From positions 165,724 through 229,723 of the forward strand of contig NZ_JAYGIN010000017.1 in assembly GCF_034931005.1 (NCBI RefSeq): a stretch of DNA of 64,000 bases. The letters are read 5' to 3'. Under the pieces are notes generated by a model that saw nothing but the letters and a program-made list of their open reading frames with translations, was not told the DNA's origin and searched no databases. Source of the stretch: Arcicella sp034931005. Its GTDB lineage: Bacteria; Bacteroidota; Bacteroidia; Cytophagales; Spirosomataceae. Shown here in pieces: positions 31,765-40,514 of this stretch; the first letter of the stretch is position 1; each line of letters begins with the position of its first letter. Made by a program: the position numbers and the translations under genes.

Positions 31765-34700
31765 TAAAAATCGTATCCCAAAGTGATATATGAAATTGGT
31801 GTTTTTATTTCCTTATTTTCCCAACCCCAACCGATGTCATATTTGATGAAATAACCTAATAAAGTGGTTCTTGCTCCAACGCCATAACCAATCAAGAATG
31901 GGTTTCTAAAATCGGTGACAGTAGCACGGAAAGGTAATGTTCCCCCTCCGATTACACTGGTATTGAATCCGTTTTTACGTGCAAATGGTCCAACGCCAGT
32001 CCAAGCAGTTCCAATGTCTGTAAAGGTATTTAACTGTAAGTTTTTGAAGAAATTATTATAGATTGGGCCATTATAAAGATACTTAGCAATCGGGAATCTT
32101 AATTCAACATTCATTGCTAAATGACTTGTTCCTGATAATTTATTTACGTTAAAACCTCTCAATGGCGTGGCATAATCTAAGAAAAATACGTCTTTATTAT
32201 CAAATTTTGAATCATCAAATGGATTATTAATGTCTGTTCTATTTTCGTACTGACATTCTAACCAGTTATCCATTCCACCCATAACGGTCTGTTTTGGGGC
32301 ATTTCCGAAAGAATGTCCACCCGAAACACGTCCAGCCAAAATAACGCCTCTACCAAAACGCACATAATGACGGAGGTCTAAATAAAAGCGATTGAATCCA
32401 TCCTGCTTGTTGGTAAGCCCTGTGTAATGGTCAAAACGAAGACGGAAACGAGTGCCTTCCAATTGATTTATGCCATGACTAATTGTATTGTCATACACAA
32501 ACTCTGCTCGTCCGCCCGCATAATCTGCAAAACCATCGGGAGCAGGCAAGTTTACCAAATCTAAAAAACGATTGGTTGTATAAGATGGAGAAACCGTTAT
32601 TCGGGTATTTGTATTGATTGGATACGAAGCCGAAAGGGTAACTTTATTGAATCGATATTTCTTAAAACTTTGCTCTTCTTCTTCTGCAATGGTACGGCGG
32701 TCGTAACGAATTGTATAATCAATTCTATTGGCTAAGTATGAATATTGTCCCCATAAATCAGAGTTTTTCAAATTGGGAGTCAAGAAAATACCACCTTGTA
32801 AATGATGATTTTCGAGTAAATCATTCATATTAATTGTCCCTTTCAAGCCAAAACCACGCTGTGGAAGTGGGTCAATCATAAAATCAAGGTCAGTATTGTT
32901 TACGACGAAAGGATTATTGTATTCAACGGGACCTCTGAGTTTAATATTCTCTTTACGACTTTGTTTGGCAGAAATGATTTTTTCAACTTTATTTTTCTTG
33001 TCACTTTTGCTGGAACTACTTGCTGGACTTTCGTTCTTCTTTGAAAATATACCTGAATCAAATTGATAATTATCAGTGTCTATTTCACCAGGTTCTAAAT
33101 TGATTTTAGATTTTATAGGAGTTGTTTCGGCAGCAATTATTTTACTGGCAATCGTCTCATTCTTAGTATTGTCAGCACTAACATTATTAGAAACGCCAAA
33201 TAACTTAACGTTTCGTCCTGTATAAGTTAGGTTAACTTTTGGGCCAAAATTAGCATTGGCTTTATATCCAATAAATTCAGCATTGGCTTCTAAAGCTTTA
33301 AAAACCAGACCTTTTGAGATTGGGGAATAATCAAAATCATCAATGTCGGTTTTTGAATCCGTCATTTGTACTGCCGTTGAATCACCCGCATTTAGACGGT
33401 AAACATTACGGATTCCTTTTTCATCACTCAAGAAATAAACCGAGTTTCCATCTGCAACCATAGGATTTGTAATATTTCCAAATGAGTCCACTAAACGTTT
33501 TACTACGTCAGCTTTAACTTTTCCTTCGTGCAGAAATAGGTTAAATTTATTGTTCAGTGTTTTGTAAGAACCTTTATCAATTTCCAAAGAATCTTTCAGA
33601 CGGTTTGAGGTAAACATAAATTTACCTGCTGAACCTACAAATCGTGGGCTGAGGTCGTCATAAATATCATTAGTCAATTGTTGCTCTCTGCCTCTGGCAA
33701 TATCATAGAGGAACAAATCATTTTGTCCTTTGCTGATGGCACTCAAAATGAGCGTTGTTCCATTGTCCGAAATATCAAAGTCTTGAACTTGGTCGAAGTT
33801 TTTGAAAACCTTTTTCGTGGCAAATTTCCCTGTTAAATCTTTTTCCGTGATATCATTGTAAACATTTAAAATTACATTGCCCTGACTTTCATAAACAACC
33901 GCCAAAGTTCCACTTTTAGTCCATGATAAAAGTGGTGTATTATAATCAATAGATTGGTGAAGTGTTTTGTAGCCAGAAGTTAGTATGGTAACATTATTTT
34001 TGGTTTTCAAATCCATAATTTCAACGCTTGCACGTCCTAATTCATTTTTTGAATATGCCAAAAACGCACCGTCGGGACTGATTTTAAATTTATTAATTCT
34101 TTCAGCACTATTAAATTTTACATCCTGTATTTTAAAGTCATAATTAAGAGCGGCATATTTTGTGTTGGTTGCTTCTGCCATTGATGCATAATATTCACGC
34201 CATTCTTTCAAGAATTTACTGAAAGGCATTCCGATGGTACTTGAAATTGAGGTTTGCTCATTTCTGATAATTCTGGTTAAGTTTAGAATATTGGCAATGT
34301 TATCTTTTCCGTATTTTTCAGCCACAAAATTCCAAATAGATTGTCCGACCAAAACAGACTCTCTACCATTCGTTAGGCTTGGGCGTTTAAGGTTTTTGGT
34401 AAGGATTATATCTCTCATATAAGAATCCATTTCTGTGTTCCAACCTTCTGAAATATAGGTTGTTATGCCGTTCATAAACCAGTCTGGAACACTCAAAAGT
34501 AAAGAGTTTTGTAACGATTCTTTAATGCTTCCACCATAGAGCATATCGTGGACAAATACATGAGATATTTCACGAACTAAATCTTTTCTGAAGGAAACAG
34601 AATTGCCTGCATAAGCAATTTCAATGCGTGATTTGGCTAAATTTTCTTCCTTAATTTCTCTTTCACTTGATAAATTCAAGCCAACATTGCTCTGATTGAG

Positions 34701-34991
34701 GTCTTGCGTAGAAGTGTAAATAAATATTTTGGTACGACTGAAAGGCGAATAACCCAAAACTTCCGTAATACGGTCAAAATCAGTTTCTGCCAATTGAGCT
34801 GCCAAAGTTGCTGTTTGTTGCCCACCATCGTAGAAATAAACCTCAAAATTTTGTGAGGTTAAAACTTGCCAGTTAAAAGGACGAAATTGAATCCTATTTT
34901 TACCAAAAGCTTCTTGAGAAGGAAAATAATTCTGAGCCTCAGCAACATAAGCTGTCAACAATAACGATATGAATAGTAAACTTTTTTTCAT
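31764..34991 (-). CDS. Large outer-membrane protein: degenerate peptidase-MA-like domain, TolB-like propeller, BamA-type surface-antigen barrel
   Basis: The 1075-residue protein has a signal peptide (MKKSLLFISLLLTAYVAEA). Residues 40-270 look like a peptidase-MA domain, but the expected HExxH reads HVFVH (144-148), so the catalytic glutamate is missing. Residues about 290-590 hold WD40-like/TolB propeller repeats (SPDGAFLAYSKNELG, SDNGTTLILSAI, YDDLSPRFVGSAGKFMFTSN). A serine/lysine-rich linker (about 630-690) leads to a C-terminal barrel of surface-antigen type (about 720-1075), ending ISYITLGYDF. The layout suggests a surface-assembly or binding protein fixed in the outer membrane. Homologues are often called TolB-like, which is misleading. 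It is upstream of and co-oriented with the CotH gene. Confidence 0.78.
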   Translation of the reverse strand: MKKSLLFISLLLTAYVAEAQNYFPSQEAFGKNRIQFRPFNWQVLTSQNFEVYFYDGGQQTATLAAQLAETDFDRITEVLGYSPFSRTKIFIYTSTQDLNQSNVGLNLSSEREIKEENLAKSRIEIAYAGNSVSFRKDLVREISHVFVHDMLYGGSIKESLQNSLLLSVPDWFMNGITTYISEGWNTEMDSYMRDIILTKNLKRPSLTNGRESVLVGQSIWNFVAEKYGKDNIANILNLTRIIRNEQTSISSTIGMPFSKFLKEWREYYASMAEATNTKYAALNYDFKIQDVKFNSAERINKFKISPDGAFLAYSKNELGRASVEIMDLKTKNNVTILTSGYKTLHQSIDYNTPLLSWTKSGTLAVVYESQGNVILNVYNDITEKDLTGKFATKKVFKNFDQVQDFDISDNGTTLILSAISKGQNDLFLYDIARGREQQLTNDIYDDLSPRFVGSAGKFMFTSNRLKDSLEIDKGSYKTLNNKFNLFLHEGKVKADVVKRLVDSFGNITNPMVADGNSVYFLSDEKGIRNVYRLNAGDSTAVQMTDSKTDIDDFDYSPISKGLVFKALEANAEFIGYKANANFGPKVNLTYTGRNVKLFGVSNNVSADNTKNETIASKIIAAETTPIKSKINLEPGEIDTDNYQFDSGIFSKKNESPASSSSKSDKKNKVEKIISAKQSRKENIKLRGPVEYNNPFVVNNTDLDFMIDPLPQRGFGLKGTINMNDLLENHHLQGGIFLTPNLKNSDLWGQYSYLANRIDYTIRYDRRTIAEEEEQSFKKYRFNKVTLSASYPINTNTRITVSPSYTTNRFLDLVNLPAPDGFADYAGGRAEFVYDNTISHGINQLEGTRFRLRFDHYTGLTNKQDGFNRFYLDLRHYVRFGRGVILAGRVSGGHSFGNAPKQTVMGGMDNWLECQYENRTDINNPFDDSKFDNKDVFFLDYATPLRGFNVNKLSGTSHLAMNVELRFPIAKYLYNGPIYNNFFKNLQLNTFTDIGTAWTGVGPFARKNGFNTSVIGGGTLPFRATVTDFRNPFLIGYGVGARTTLLGYFIKYDIGWGWENKEIKTPISYITLGYDF

Positions 34992-35078
34992 TGCAAAATA
35001 ATTCAGGTATTAGGTATCAGAAGAAAGGTTTGGATTCGCTTTTACAAAATACTATTTCCTACGTATTGCTTTCCTATT

Positions 35079-36140
35079 TTAAACCTTATCAACGCTTAAA
35101 TATAACGAAGCAAAACGATTTATATTGACTTCGGGATGAAGTTCTTTTTGATAGACTAAAAAATCGACAAATTGTTTGGCAAAATACGGAGCGAGTGAAA
35201 CCCCTTTTGAGCCTAAGCCGTTAAAAATCCCAATATTTTTATTTTCTGGGTGCATTCCAATCAATGGTCGGCGGTCTTTTGTGGCTGGGCGTACACCCGC
35301 TCTGTGCGATAATATACGCATAGAAGGCTTCATTAGTTTTTGATATTTTTCTATCAAATCATTTTTGCCTTGTTCGGTAGGAGTGAAGTCCAATTCGTGC
35401 CAGCTATAAGTGGCTCCGAGTCTATAATTATTTTCGCCTAATGGAATGACAAAAGCACCTTGATTGATGATTTCCTGTAAATCAATATTGTCTATTTGAA
35501 TATCTAAAACTTCACCTTTTACTGGATTGAAGGGCAAATAACTGAAATGCGGATTGTTTCGTCCCTCAAAACCTTCACAAAATATGATTTTTTGGTCGGC
35601 GGATTCGTTTTTTAGGCTGAAATTCTCTTCTCGTAAAATTCCTTTTTCTAAAAAATAACCCCTAAAAGCCAATAACATGGTCTTCAAATCTACCCAACCC
35701 GAGTGTTTGGTCGTAACGCCACCTAACTGACTATTGACGATATTTTGGTATTTTGTATTGTCGAAAGTTAATGTTCCAAAATCAGAAAAATCATCGGGTA
35801 CGTGGTCACTTTTAAAATATTTCTGAGAATCTTCATTCACAAAAGGGCGATAAATAGCTTGTGGATGAAAGAATTTAGCGTTTAATTCTTTTTCTAATTG
35901 TGGGTAAAAATCTTCTAAAAAAGGGAAAATTTCATCAACTAACCAAGTGCGTACCAATTTTCTTCCTGTAACAGGATTATAAAGTCCAGCCGCTACTTTT
36001 GACGATGACGGAAATTCTGGCGTGTCAATAATCTGTACATTTTGACCTTCCTGCAAGAGTAAATAGGCGAGAATAGAACCTGCAAGTCCTTGTCCGATGA
36101 TGATATATTTTGGTGATGAATTGGGTTGAACGTTGTTCAT
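35079..36140 (-). CDS. FAD-dependent oxidoreductase (DAO family)
   Basis: I start at the ATG at 36140; the upstream in-frame TTG lies inside a terminator. The 353-residue protein has a Rossmann FAD site at its N-terminus (YIIIGQGLAGSILAYLLLQE, about residues 12-31) and the second half of a DAO fold with HRAGVRPATKDRRPLIGMHP and NGLGSKGVSLAPYFA. The nearest named relatives are glycine oxidase and the oxidase half of MnmC, but the substrate cannot be read. It is probably cytosolic. It follows the Rpn-tail-like gene and its terminator, so it has its own promoter or read-through. Confidence 0.85.
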   Translation of the reverse strand: MNNVQPNSSPKYIIIGQGLAGSILAYLLLQEGQNVQIIDTPEFPSSSKVAAGLYNPVTGRKLVRTWLVDEIFPFLEDFYPQLEKELNAKFFHPQAIYRPFVNEDSQKYFKSDHVPDDFSDFGTLTFDNTKYQNIVNSQLGGVTTKHSGWVDLKTMLLAFRGYFLEKGILREENFSLKNESADQKIIFCEGFEGRNNPHFSYLPFNPVKGEVLDIQIDNIDLQEIINQGAFVIPLGENNYRLGATYSWHELDFTPTEQGKNDLIEKYQKLMKPSMRILSHRAGVRPATKDRRPLIGMHPENKNIGIFNGLGSKGVSLAPYFAKQFVDFLVYQKELHPEVNINRFASLYLSVDKV

Positions 36141-36160
36141 TAAAGATTGGATTAAATGCA

Positions 36161-36187
36161 AAAAGCCCAATTTATGGTTGGGCTTTT
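36161..36187 (-). terminator. Terminator after the cmk-small-ORF unit
   Basis: A perfect 10-bp stem (AAAAGCCCAA, 36161-36170, with TTGGGCTTTT, 36178-36187) has a 7-nt loop. On the minus strand it ends in TTTT. It is 17 bp after the stop at 36204. Confidence 0.88.
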
Positions 36188-36203
36188 AAATGGAATATTA
36201 TTT

Positions 36204-36488
36204 TTATGAAATGAATTTCTTAACGGTATCAATTGGATAGTCTAACATTTCTGCAATAGATTCTGCTGAAAAACCTTTATTAAAAAGTTTCTGACAACTT
36301 TCTTGAATAAACTCATTCATTACTTTTTGGGTTACTTCTTTAGTTACTTTTTTAGTGACCCTTTCGGTTGCTTGTCGGATTCTTTCTTCCTGTATTGCTT
36401 CTATTATACCCATTGGTCTTGCTGTTTGATTAATGGAGTCAATTTCTGTATCTAATTTAGGTAATAATTCGGAATTTTCAAATGTCAC
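36204..36488 (-). CDS. Small protein resembling the C-terminal tail of Rpn-family (PD-(D/E)XK) proteins
   Basis: The 94-residue ORF starts at GTG (36488), 6 bp after the cmk stop, with a good GGGAGAGG ribosome site. It is a charged coiled-coil segment (ERVTKKVTKEVTQKVMNEF) followed by a small helical module, LFNKGFSAESIAEMLDYPID. That module resembles the tail that ends Rpn/YadD recombination-promoting nucleases and related transposase-like proteins (helical repeat plus GFS-x-E-x-I-A). No nuclease core is present. It is therefore either a decayed remnant or a small stand-alone protein. The tight coupling to cmk argues that it is translated. Confidence 0.55.
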   Translation of the reverse strand: MTFENSELLPKLDTEIDSINQTARPMGIIEAIQEERIRQATERVTKKVTKEVTQKVMNEFIQESCQKLFNKGFSAESIAEMLDYPIDTVKKFIS

Positions 36489-36494
36489 CTCTCC

Positions 36495-37178
36495 CTACAA
36501 TCTTGCTAAAACAGAATCATGTAATTGAATCACAAAATCAACTTGTTCATCAATCGTCATGAAAGAGGTATCCATCAAAACTGCATCTTCGGCTTGGCTT
36601 AGTGGGCCTTCTTCTCTGGTTGAGTCAATAATATCTCTTTTTTTAAGGTTTTCTAAAATGATATCCAAATCAATCATTTCTCCTTTTGCCAATAATTCTT
36701 GTTGACGGCGTTCTGCACGGATTGTTGGGTCGGCAGTCATAAATACTTTTACTTCAGCATCTGGAAAAACTTTAGTGCCAATGTCTCTTCCGTCCATCAC
36801 TACGCCACGATGTTTTGCCATTTTTTGTTGTTGAGCCACCATCGCTTTACGTACAACTGTGATAGCACTCACTTCCGAAACCATTTGAGAAATGTACATT
36901 TTCCTGATTTCTTCTTCCACATTCAAGCCATTCAAATAAACGTCACTCGCACCACGATGTTCATTAAAATGAAAAGTAATGTGAACTTCCGAAAGTGCTT
37001 TTTCTACTTCTTTAGGATTGGTAAGTGTGATATGATTATCGTGAAAATAAAGGCTAACTGCCCTATACATTGCTCCTGTATCAATAAAAGCGTATCCTAA
37101 TTTTTTAGCTACTTGCTTTGCGGTGGTGCTTTTTCCACAACTCGAATGACCATCAAGAGCAATAATTGTTTTCTTCAT
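36495..37178 (-). CDS. cmk: Cytidylate kinase
   Basis: I start at the ATG at 37178, which opens MKKTIIALDGHSSCGKSTTA; the longer frame upstream adds a non-homologous stretch. This gives 227 residues, the usual length. The P-loop is GHSSCGKST (10-18), followed by GYAFIDTGAMYRAVSLYF. The later motifs MDGRDIGTKVFPDAEVKVFM and RAERRQQEL are typical of bacterial CMP/dCMP kinase. The enzyme phosphorylates CMP and dCMP for nucleotide synthesis in the cytosol. A -7 box (TATCTTTG) lies just upstream at 37197-37204. Confidence 0.95.
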   Translation of the reverse strand: MKKTIIALDGHSSCGKSTTAKQVAKKLGYAFIDTGAMYRAVSLYFHDNHITLTNPKEVEKALSEVHITFHFNEHRGASDVYLNGLNVEEEIRKMYISQMVSEVSAITVVRKAMVAQQQKMAKHRGVVMDGRDIGTKVFPDAEVKVFMTADPTIRAERRQQELLAKGEMIDLDIILENLKKRDIIDSTREEGPLSQAEDAVLMDTSFMTIDEQVDFVIQLHDSVLARL

Positions 37179-37196
37179 ATTTGTGATTTTTGTTTG

Positions 37197-37204
37197 CAAA
37201 GATA
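37197..37204 (-). promoter_or_regulatory. Candidate -7 box of cmk
   Basis: On the minus strand the sequence reads TATCTTTG, a full match to TAnnTTTG. It lies 19 bp before the chosen start codon, giving a very short leader. No clear TTTG is seen at -33. Confidence 0.45.
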
Positions 37205-37236
37205 GAGGAAAAGGGCAATTCGGAAAATTTACGCAC

Positions 37237-37270
37237 AAAAAAGCCAAACCTTTTTGGGTTTGGCTTTTTT
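37237..37270 (-). terminator. Terminator of the lipoprotein gene
   Basis: A perfect 14-bp stem (AAAAAAGCCAAACC, 37237-37250, with GGTTTGGCTTTTTT, 37257-37270) has a 6-nt loop and U-runs on both strands. It is 18 bp past the stop at 37289. Confidence 0.92.
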
Positions 37271-37288
37271 ACAAATGTTCTAAACGTT

Positions 37289-38242
37289 TTACTTCTGAAC
37301 CTTCAAATCGAAGGTAATGGAACCATTAAAATCAGTAGTTCCCGTTGTGATTTTAGTTACCTTAATTAATCCTTTCTTATTTCTACCATTCAAGAATGCG
37401 TAAGTTTTTCCAACTTCAGCTACAATATCTTGAGACGTTGCAGGAATTGTTAAGCCACCCAAAATAGCATCATTGGCTACGGCAAAATCAACCGTTGAAG
37501 GAGCTACCGCAAAATATGTTGCTGTACCTCCCGCAGTACTTCCGCCTCCACAAACTGTATTTGATGTAGGAATCGTAGTAGAAAGAGCTAATGCTGGTCT
37601 GCGTAAGTTTGATAAAAACGTTGGTTTTACCGTAGGAGAACCCAATACTGCATAAGTAATATCCACAAATCGGATATTTGAATCTAAATCACAGACCTTG
37701 TATAAATCTCCAGTAGCAGAGGCAAATCTTGAGGCAGCAGTATTTGATTGAGCTCCCAAAGTAATATTTTGCCAAGAAGCAATTTGTGCTTCAGATGAAA
37801 TATTCACGATTAAAGTCTTACGTGTTACTTTGTCTTTATTATCATACACATCACAATGAATATAAATTTTCCCAGATGTTGGAGAAACGGTATAGTCAAT
37901 CGTTTGGGTTTGCTCATCAATGTTTTTCAACTTGATTTCAAACAAAGGTTGATCCGTTTTTCCACGATAATTTGCTTGGTTGGCAATGAAAACACGCATG
38001 ATTCGTGGTTTTTCGCCTGTGGGTGTTTTTTTAATAATTAAAGACACATTAACATTGTCACCACTTGCTGCGGTAACTGTGCCAGATTTGTTAGTTAGTG
38101 AGTCTGAAAATGCAATGTCTAAAGCACCATCGGCAACAGGTAAACTTAGGTCATCAGCCACTGGTTGAACATCGGGAGTAATCCCACAAGAAGTCATAAA
38201 TGCAACAATAATAGCAAGAAATAAATACGATATTTTTTTCAT
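37289..38242 (-). CDS. Secreted lipoprotein of unknown function
   Basis: The 317-residue protein has a lipoprotein signal: MKKISYLFLAIIVAFMTSCG, with Cys19 as the lipid site. The rest is beta-rich (for example VNVSLIIKKTPTG, IYIHCDVYDN, GSITFDLKV), with a Thr/Gly/Ser-rich middle. I do not recognise a named domain; the early segment (about 50-150) could be an immunoglobulin-like fold. It should be anchored in the outer membrane or periplasm. It stands as a single gene with its own terminator, divergent from adenine deaminase across 264 bp in which no clear promoter was found. Confidence 0.7.
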   Translation of the reverse strand: MKKISYLFLAIIVAFMTSCGITPDVQPVADDLSLPVADGALDIAFSDSLTNKSGTVTAASGDNVNVSLIIKKTPTGEKPRIMRVFIANQANYRGKTDQPLFEIKLKNIDEQTQTIDYTVSPTSGKIYIHCDVYDNKDKVTRKTLIVNISSEAQIASWQNITLGAQSNTAASRFASATGDLYKVCDLDSNIRFVDITYAVLGSPTVKPTFLSNLRRPALALSTTIPTSNTVCGGGSTAGGTATYFAVAPSTVDFAVANDAILGGLTIPATSQDIVAEVGKTYAFLNGRNKKGLIKVTKITTGTTDFNGSITFDLKVQK

Positions 38243-38506
38243 AATGCAAGAATAGTCCCAGTTTTGAAATAGATTTTTTGTAAAAACGAACCATGCTTCG
38301 GGACTTTGAAAAGCATGAGCGTTTATGAATTATTAATTTAATAATGTGTTGATTATTAGTGGATTAATTGGGTTTCAATCAGTAGTTAATGATTGATATG
38401 GAGTGCATTAGCGAAGAATTTAGCTACGAAATTAACGATTTATAACGTAAAAAAGCGTATTTATGCAATATCAGATTAAAACATTTCATTGCAAAACATC
38501 AACAAA

Positions 38507-40156
38507 ATGCAGGTAAAAGGGAATATTATAAATATTTTAGAACGTACAATTCAATACGGTACAGTAACTATTGAAAGTGGAATTATTCAAAAAATTGAGA
38601 TAGAATCCACAACTCCAAAATTGGGCAATTCATACATACTTTCAGGTTTTGTTGATGCTCATGTACACGTAGAAAGTTCTATGCTAACACCTGCACAATT
38701 TGCTCGTTTAGCGGTGGTTCATGGAACAGTTGCAACGGTTTCTGACCCGCACGAAATTGGCAATGTATTAGGGAAATCTGGCGTTGAATATATGATTGAA
38801 AATGCTCGACAAACACCGTTTAAATTTTGTTTTGGAGCTCCGTCATGTGTTCCTGCAACCATTTTTGAAACCGCAGGAGCAACCATCACGCCCGATGATA
38901 TTGAAGATTTATTTAAAAACTATCCAGAAGTTGGATACTTGGCGGAGGTCATGAATTTTCCTGGAGTTTTGAATCAAGACCCAGATATGATGGCAAAAAT
39001 TGCTTTAGCAAAACGCTATCAAAAACCTGTCGATGGACACGCCCCAGGTTTACGTGGCGACGATGCCCAAAGATATATTGAAGCAGGTTGCGAAACCGAC
39101 CATGAATGCTTTACGGCAGAAGAAGCCTTAGATAAATTGAAATTTGGCATGAAAATCTTGATTAGAGAAGGTTCAGCCGCTAAAAATTTTGAAGCCTTGA
39201 TTGGTTTATTGCCAGAACATTATCAAAATATCATGTTTTGTTCGGATGATAAACACCCCGATAATTTAGTAGAAGGGCATATCAATCAGTTGGTAAAAAG
39301 AGCCTTAACTAAATTCCCTGACTTATTATTTGAAATTCTACAAGTAGCTTCTGTCAATCCTATTTTACATTATCATTTACCAGTTGGGTTACTGCGTGAA
39401 GGCGACCCTGCCGATTTTATTGTGATTAATAACCCAATAGATTTTGATGTTCAACAAACCTATCTAAATGGTAATTTGGTTGCAGAGAATGGTATCTCTA
39501 AAATTCCCAATTATGGAAGTAAAATGGTTAATAATTTTAATTGTAAACCCAAAAAAGAAGAAGATTTTAACGTTTCAGTATCATCAGGAGGAGAAACTAA
39601 AATAAAAGTAATTGAAGTTCTTGACGGACAACTGATAACATTGAAGTCTGAGCATAATTATAAAACTTCAGAGGGCAATATTGTGTCTGATTTAGAAAAT
39701 GATATTCTAAAAATTACAGTTGTTAATCGTTATCAAGATGTTCCACCTGCGATAGCATTCATTAAAAATTTTGGATTAAAACAAGGAGCAATTGCCTCAT
39801 CAGTAGCCCATGATTCACATAATATTATAGCTGTTGGGGTTGATGATAAGTCCATTTGTGAAGCAGTCAACCTAATCATAGAAGCTCAAGGTGGTGTATC
39901 TTGTTTTGACGGTAAAGTACAAAAAAGTATTCTTAAGTTACCAATTGCAGGAATAATGAGTGGAGAAGATGGTTATGCGGTAGCCAAAGAATATTCGGCA
40001 ATCGACCGTTTTTCCAAAGATTTAGGCTGTACATTAGCATCACCCTTCATGAGCCTTTCGTTTATGGCACTATTAGTGATTCCAAACCTAAAATTATCCG
40101 ATTTAGGATTATTTGATGGAGAAAAATTTTCTTTTACGAGTATTTTTGTAAAATAA
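38507..40156 (+). CDS. ade: Adenine deaminase
   Basis: I start at the ATG at 38507 (549 residues) rather than the TTG at 38489. The protein is an amidohydrolase of the bacterial Ade type: metal site DAHVHVESSM early, TVATVSDPHEIGNVLG, the lysine/glutamate region YLAEVMNFPGVLN, VDGHAPGL, CETDHECFTAEEA and FCSDDKHPDNL. It deaminates adenine to hypoxanthine in purine salvage. The C-terminal domain typical of Ade is present (IAGIMSGEDGYAVAKEY). It is a cytosolic enzyme and apparently a single-gene unit, though adjacent to a SusC operon. Confidence 0.95.
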   Translation: MQVKGNIINILERTIQYGTVTIESGIIQKIEIESTTPKLGNSYILSGFVDAHVHVESSMLTPAQFARLAVVHGTVATVSDPHEIGNVLGKSGVEYMIENARQTPFKFCFGAPSCVPATIFETAGATITPDDIEDLFKNYPEVGYLAEVMNFPGVLNQDPDMMAKIALAKRYQKPVDGHAPGLRGDDAQRYIEAGCETDHECFTAEEALDKLKFGMKILIREGSAAKNFEALIGLLPEHYQNIMFCSDDKHPDNLVEGHINQLVKRALTKFPDLLFEILQVASVNPILHYHLPVGLLREGDPADFIVINNPIDFDVQQTYLNGNLVAENGISKIPNYGSKMVNNFNCKPKKEEDFNVSVSSGGETKIKVIEVLDGQLITLKSEHNYKTSEGNIVSDLENDILKITVVNRYQDVPPAIAFIKNFGLKQGAIASSVAHDSHNIIAVGVDDKSICEAVNLIIEAQGGVSCFDGKVQKSILKLPIAGIMSGEDGYAVAKEYSAIDRFSKDLGCTLASPFMSLSFMALLVIPNLKLSDLGLFDGEKFSFTSIFVK

Positions 40157-40514
40157 TTGTTAATTTTAAATCTGGAAACTTAACATTATCATAAAATAAT
40201 TAGTTAAGACTCTATAATAAATTCATTAATCAAAACTAAAAATCTCCCAAAGCATCTTCTTAGGGTATATGTAATCCTTGACATGATTATATATGCACCT
40301 CTAAATCCTTGTATTTTATAAACTGTATGAATGTGCCAATAATAAGGCTTTAATTTTTCTACTACTTATTAATCAATATTTCTTAAAATCTGCAACTTTA
40401 TAATTAGCGTAATGATAAATATCATTAGGTCATAACGCTTGTATATTACTCAACCAAGATTACACTTTCAAGTTTGTAATATTTCAAAATCAATTAACTT
40501 AAACCAAACACAAA
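40157..40514. other. 358-bp gap before SusC, no gene seen
   Basis: This A+T-rich stretch should hold the promoter and leader of the SusC operon. I found no full TTTG/TAnnTTTG pair and no strong hairpin. Confidence 0.5.

Noticed and set aside
36699..37100. 133-codon plus-strand ORF inside cmk
   Set aside because: It is antisense to conserved cmk motifs and has a low-complexity Phe/His/Cys-rich translation with no domain.
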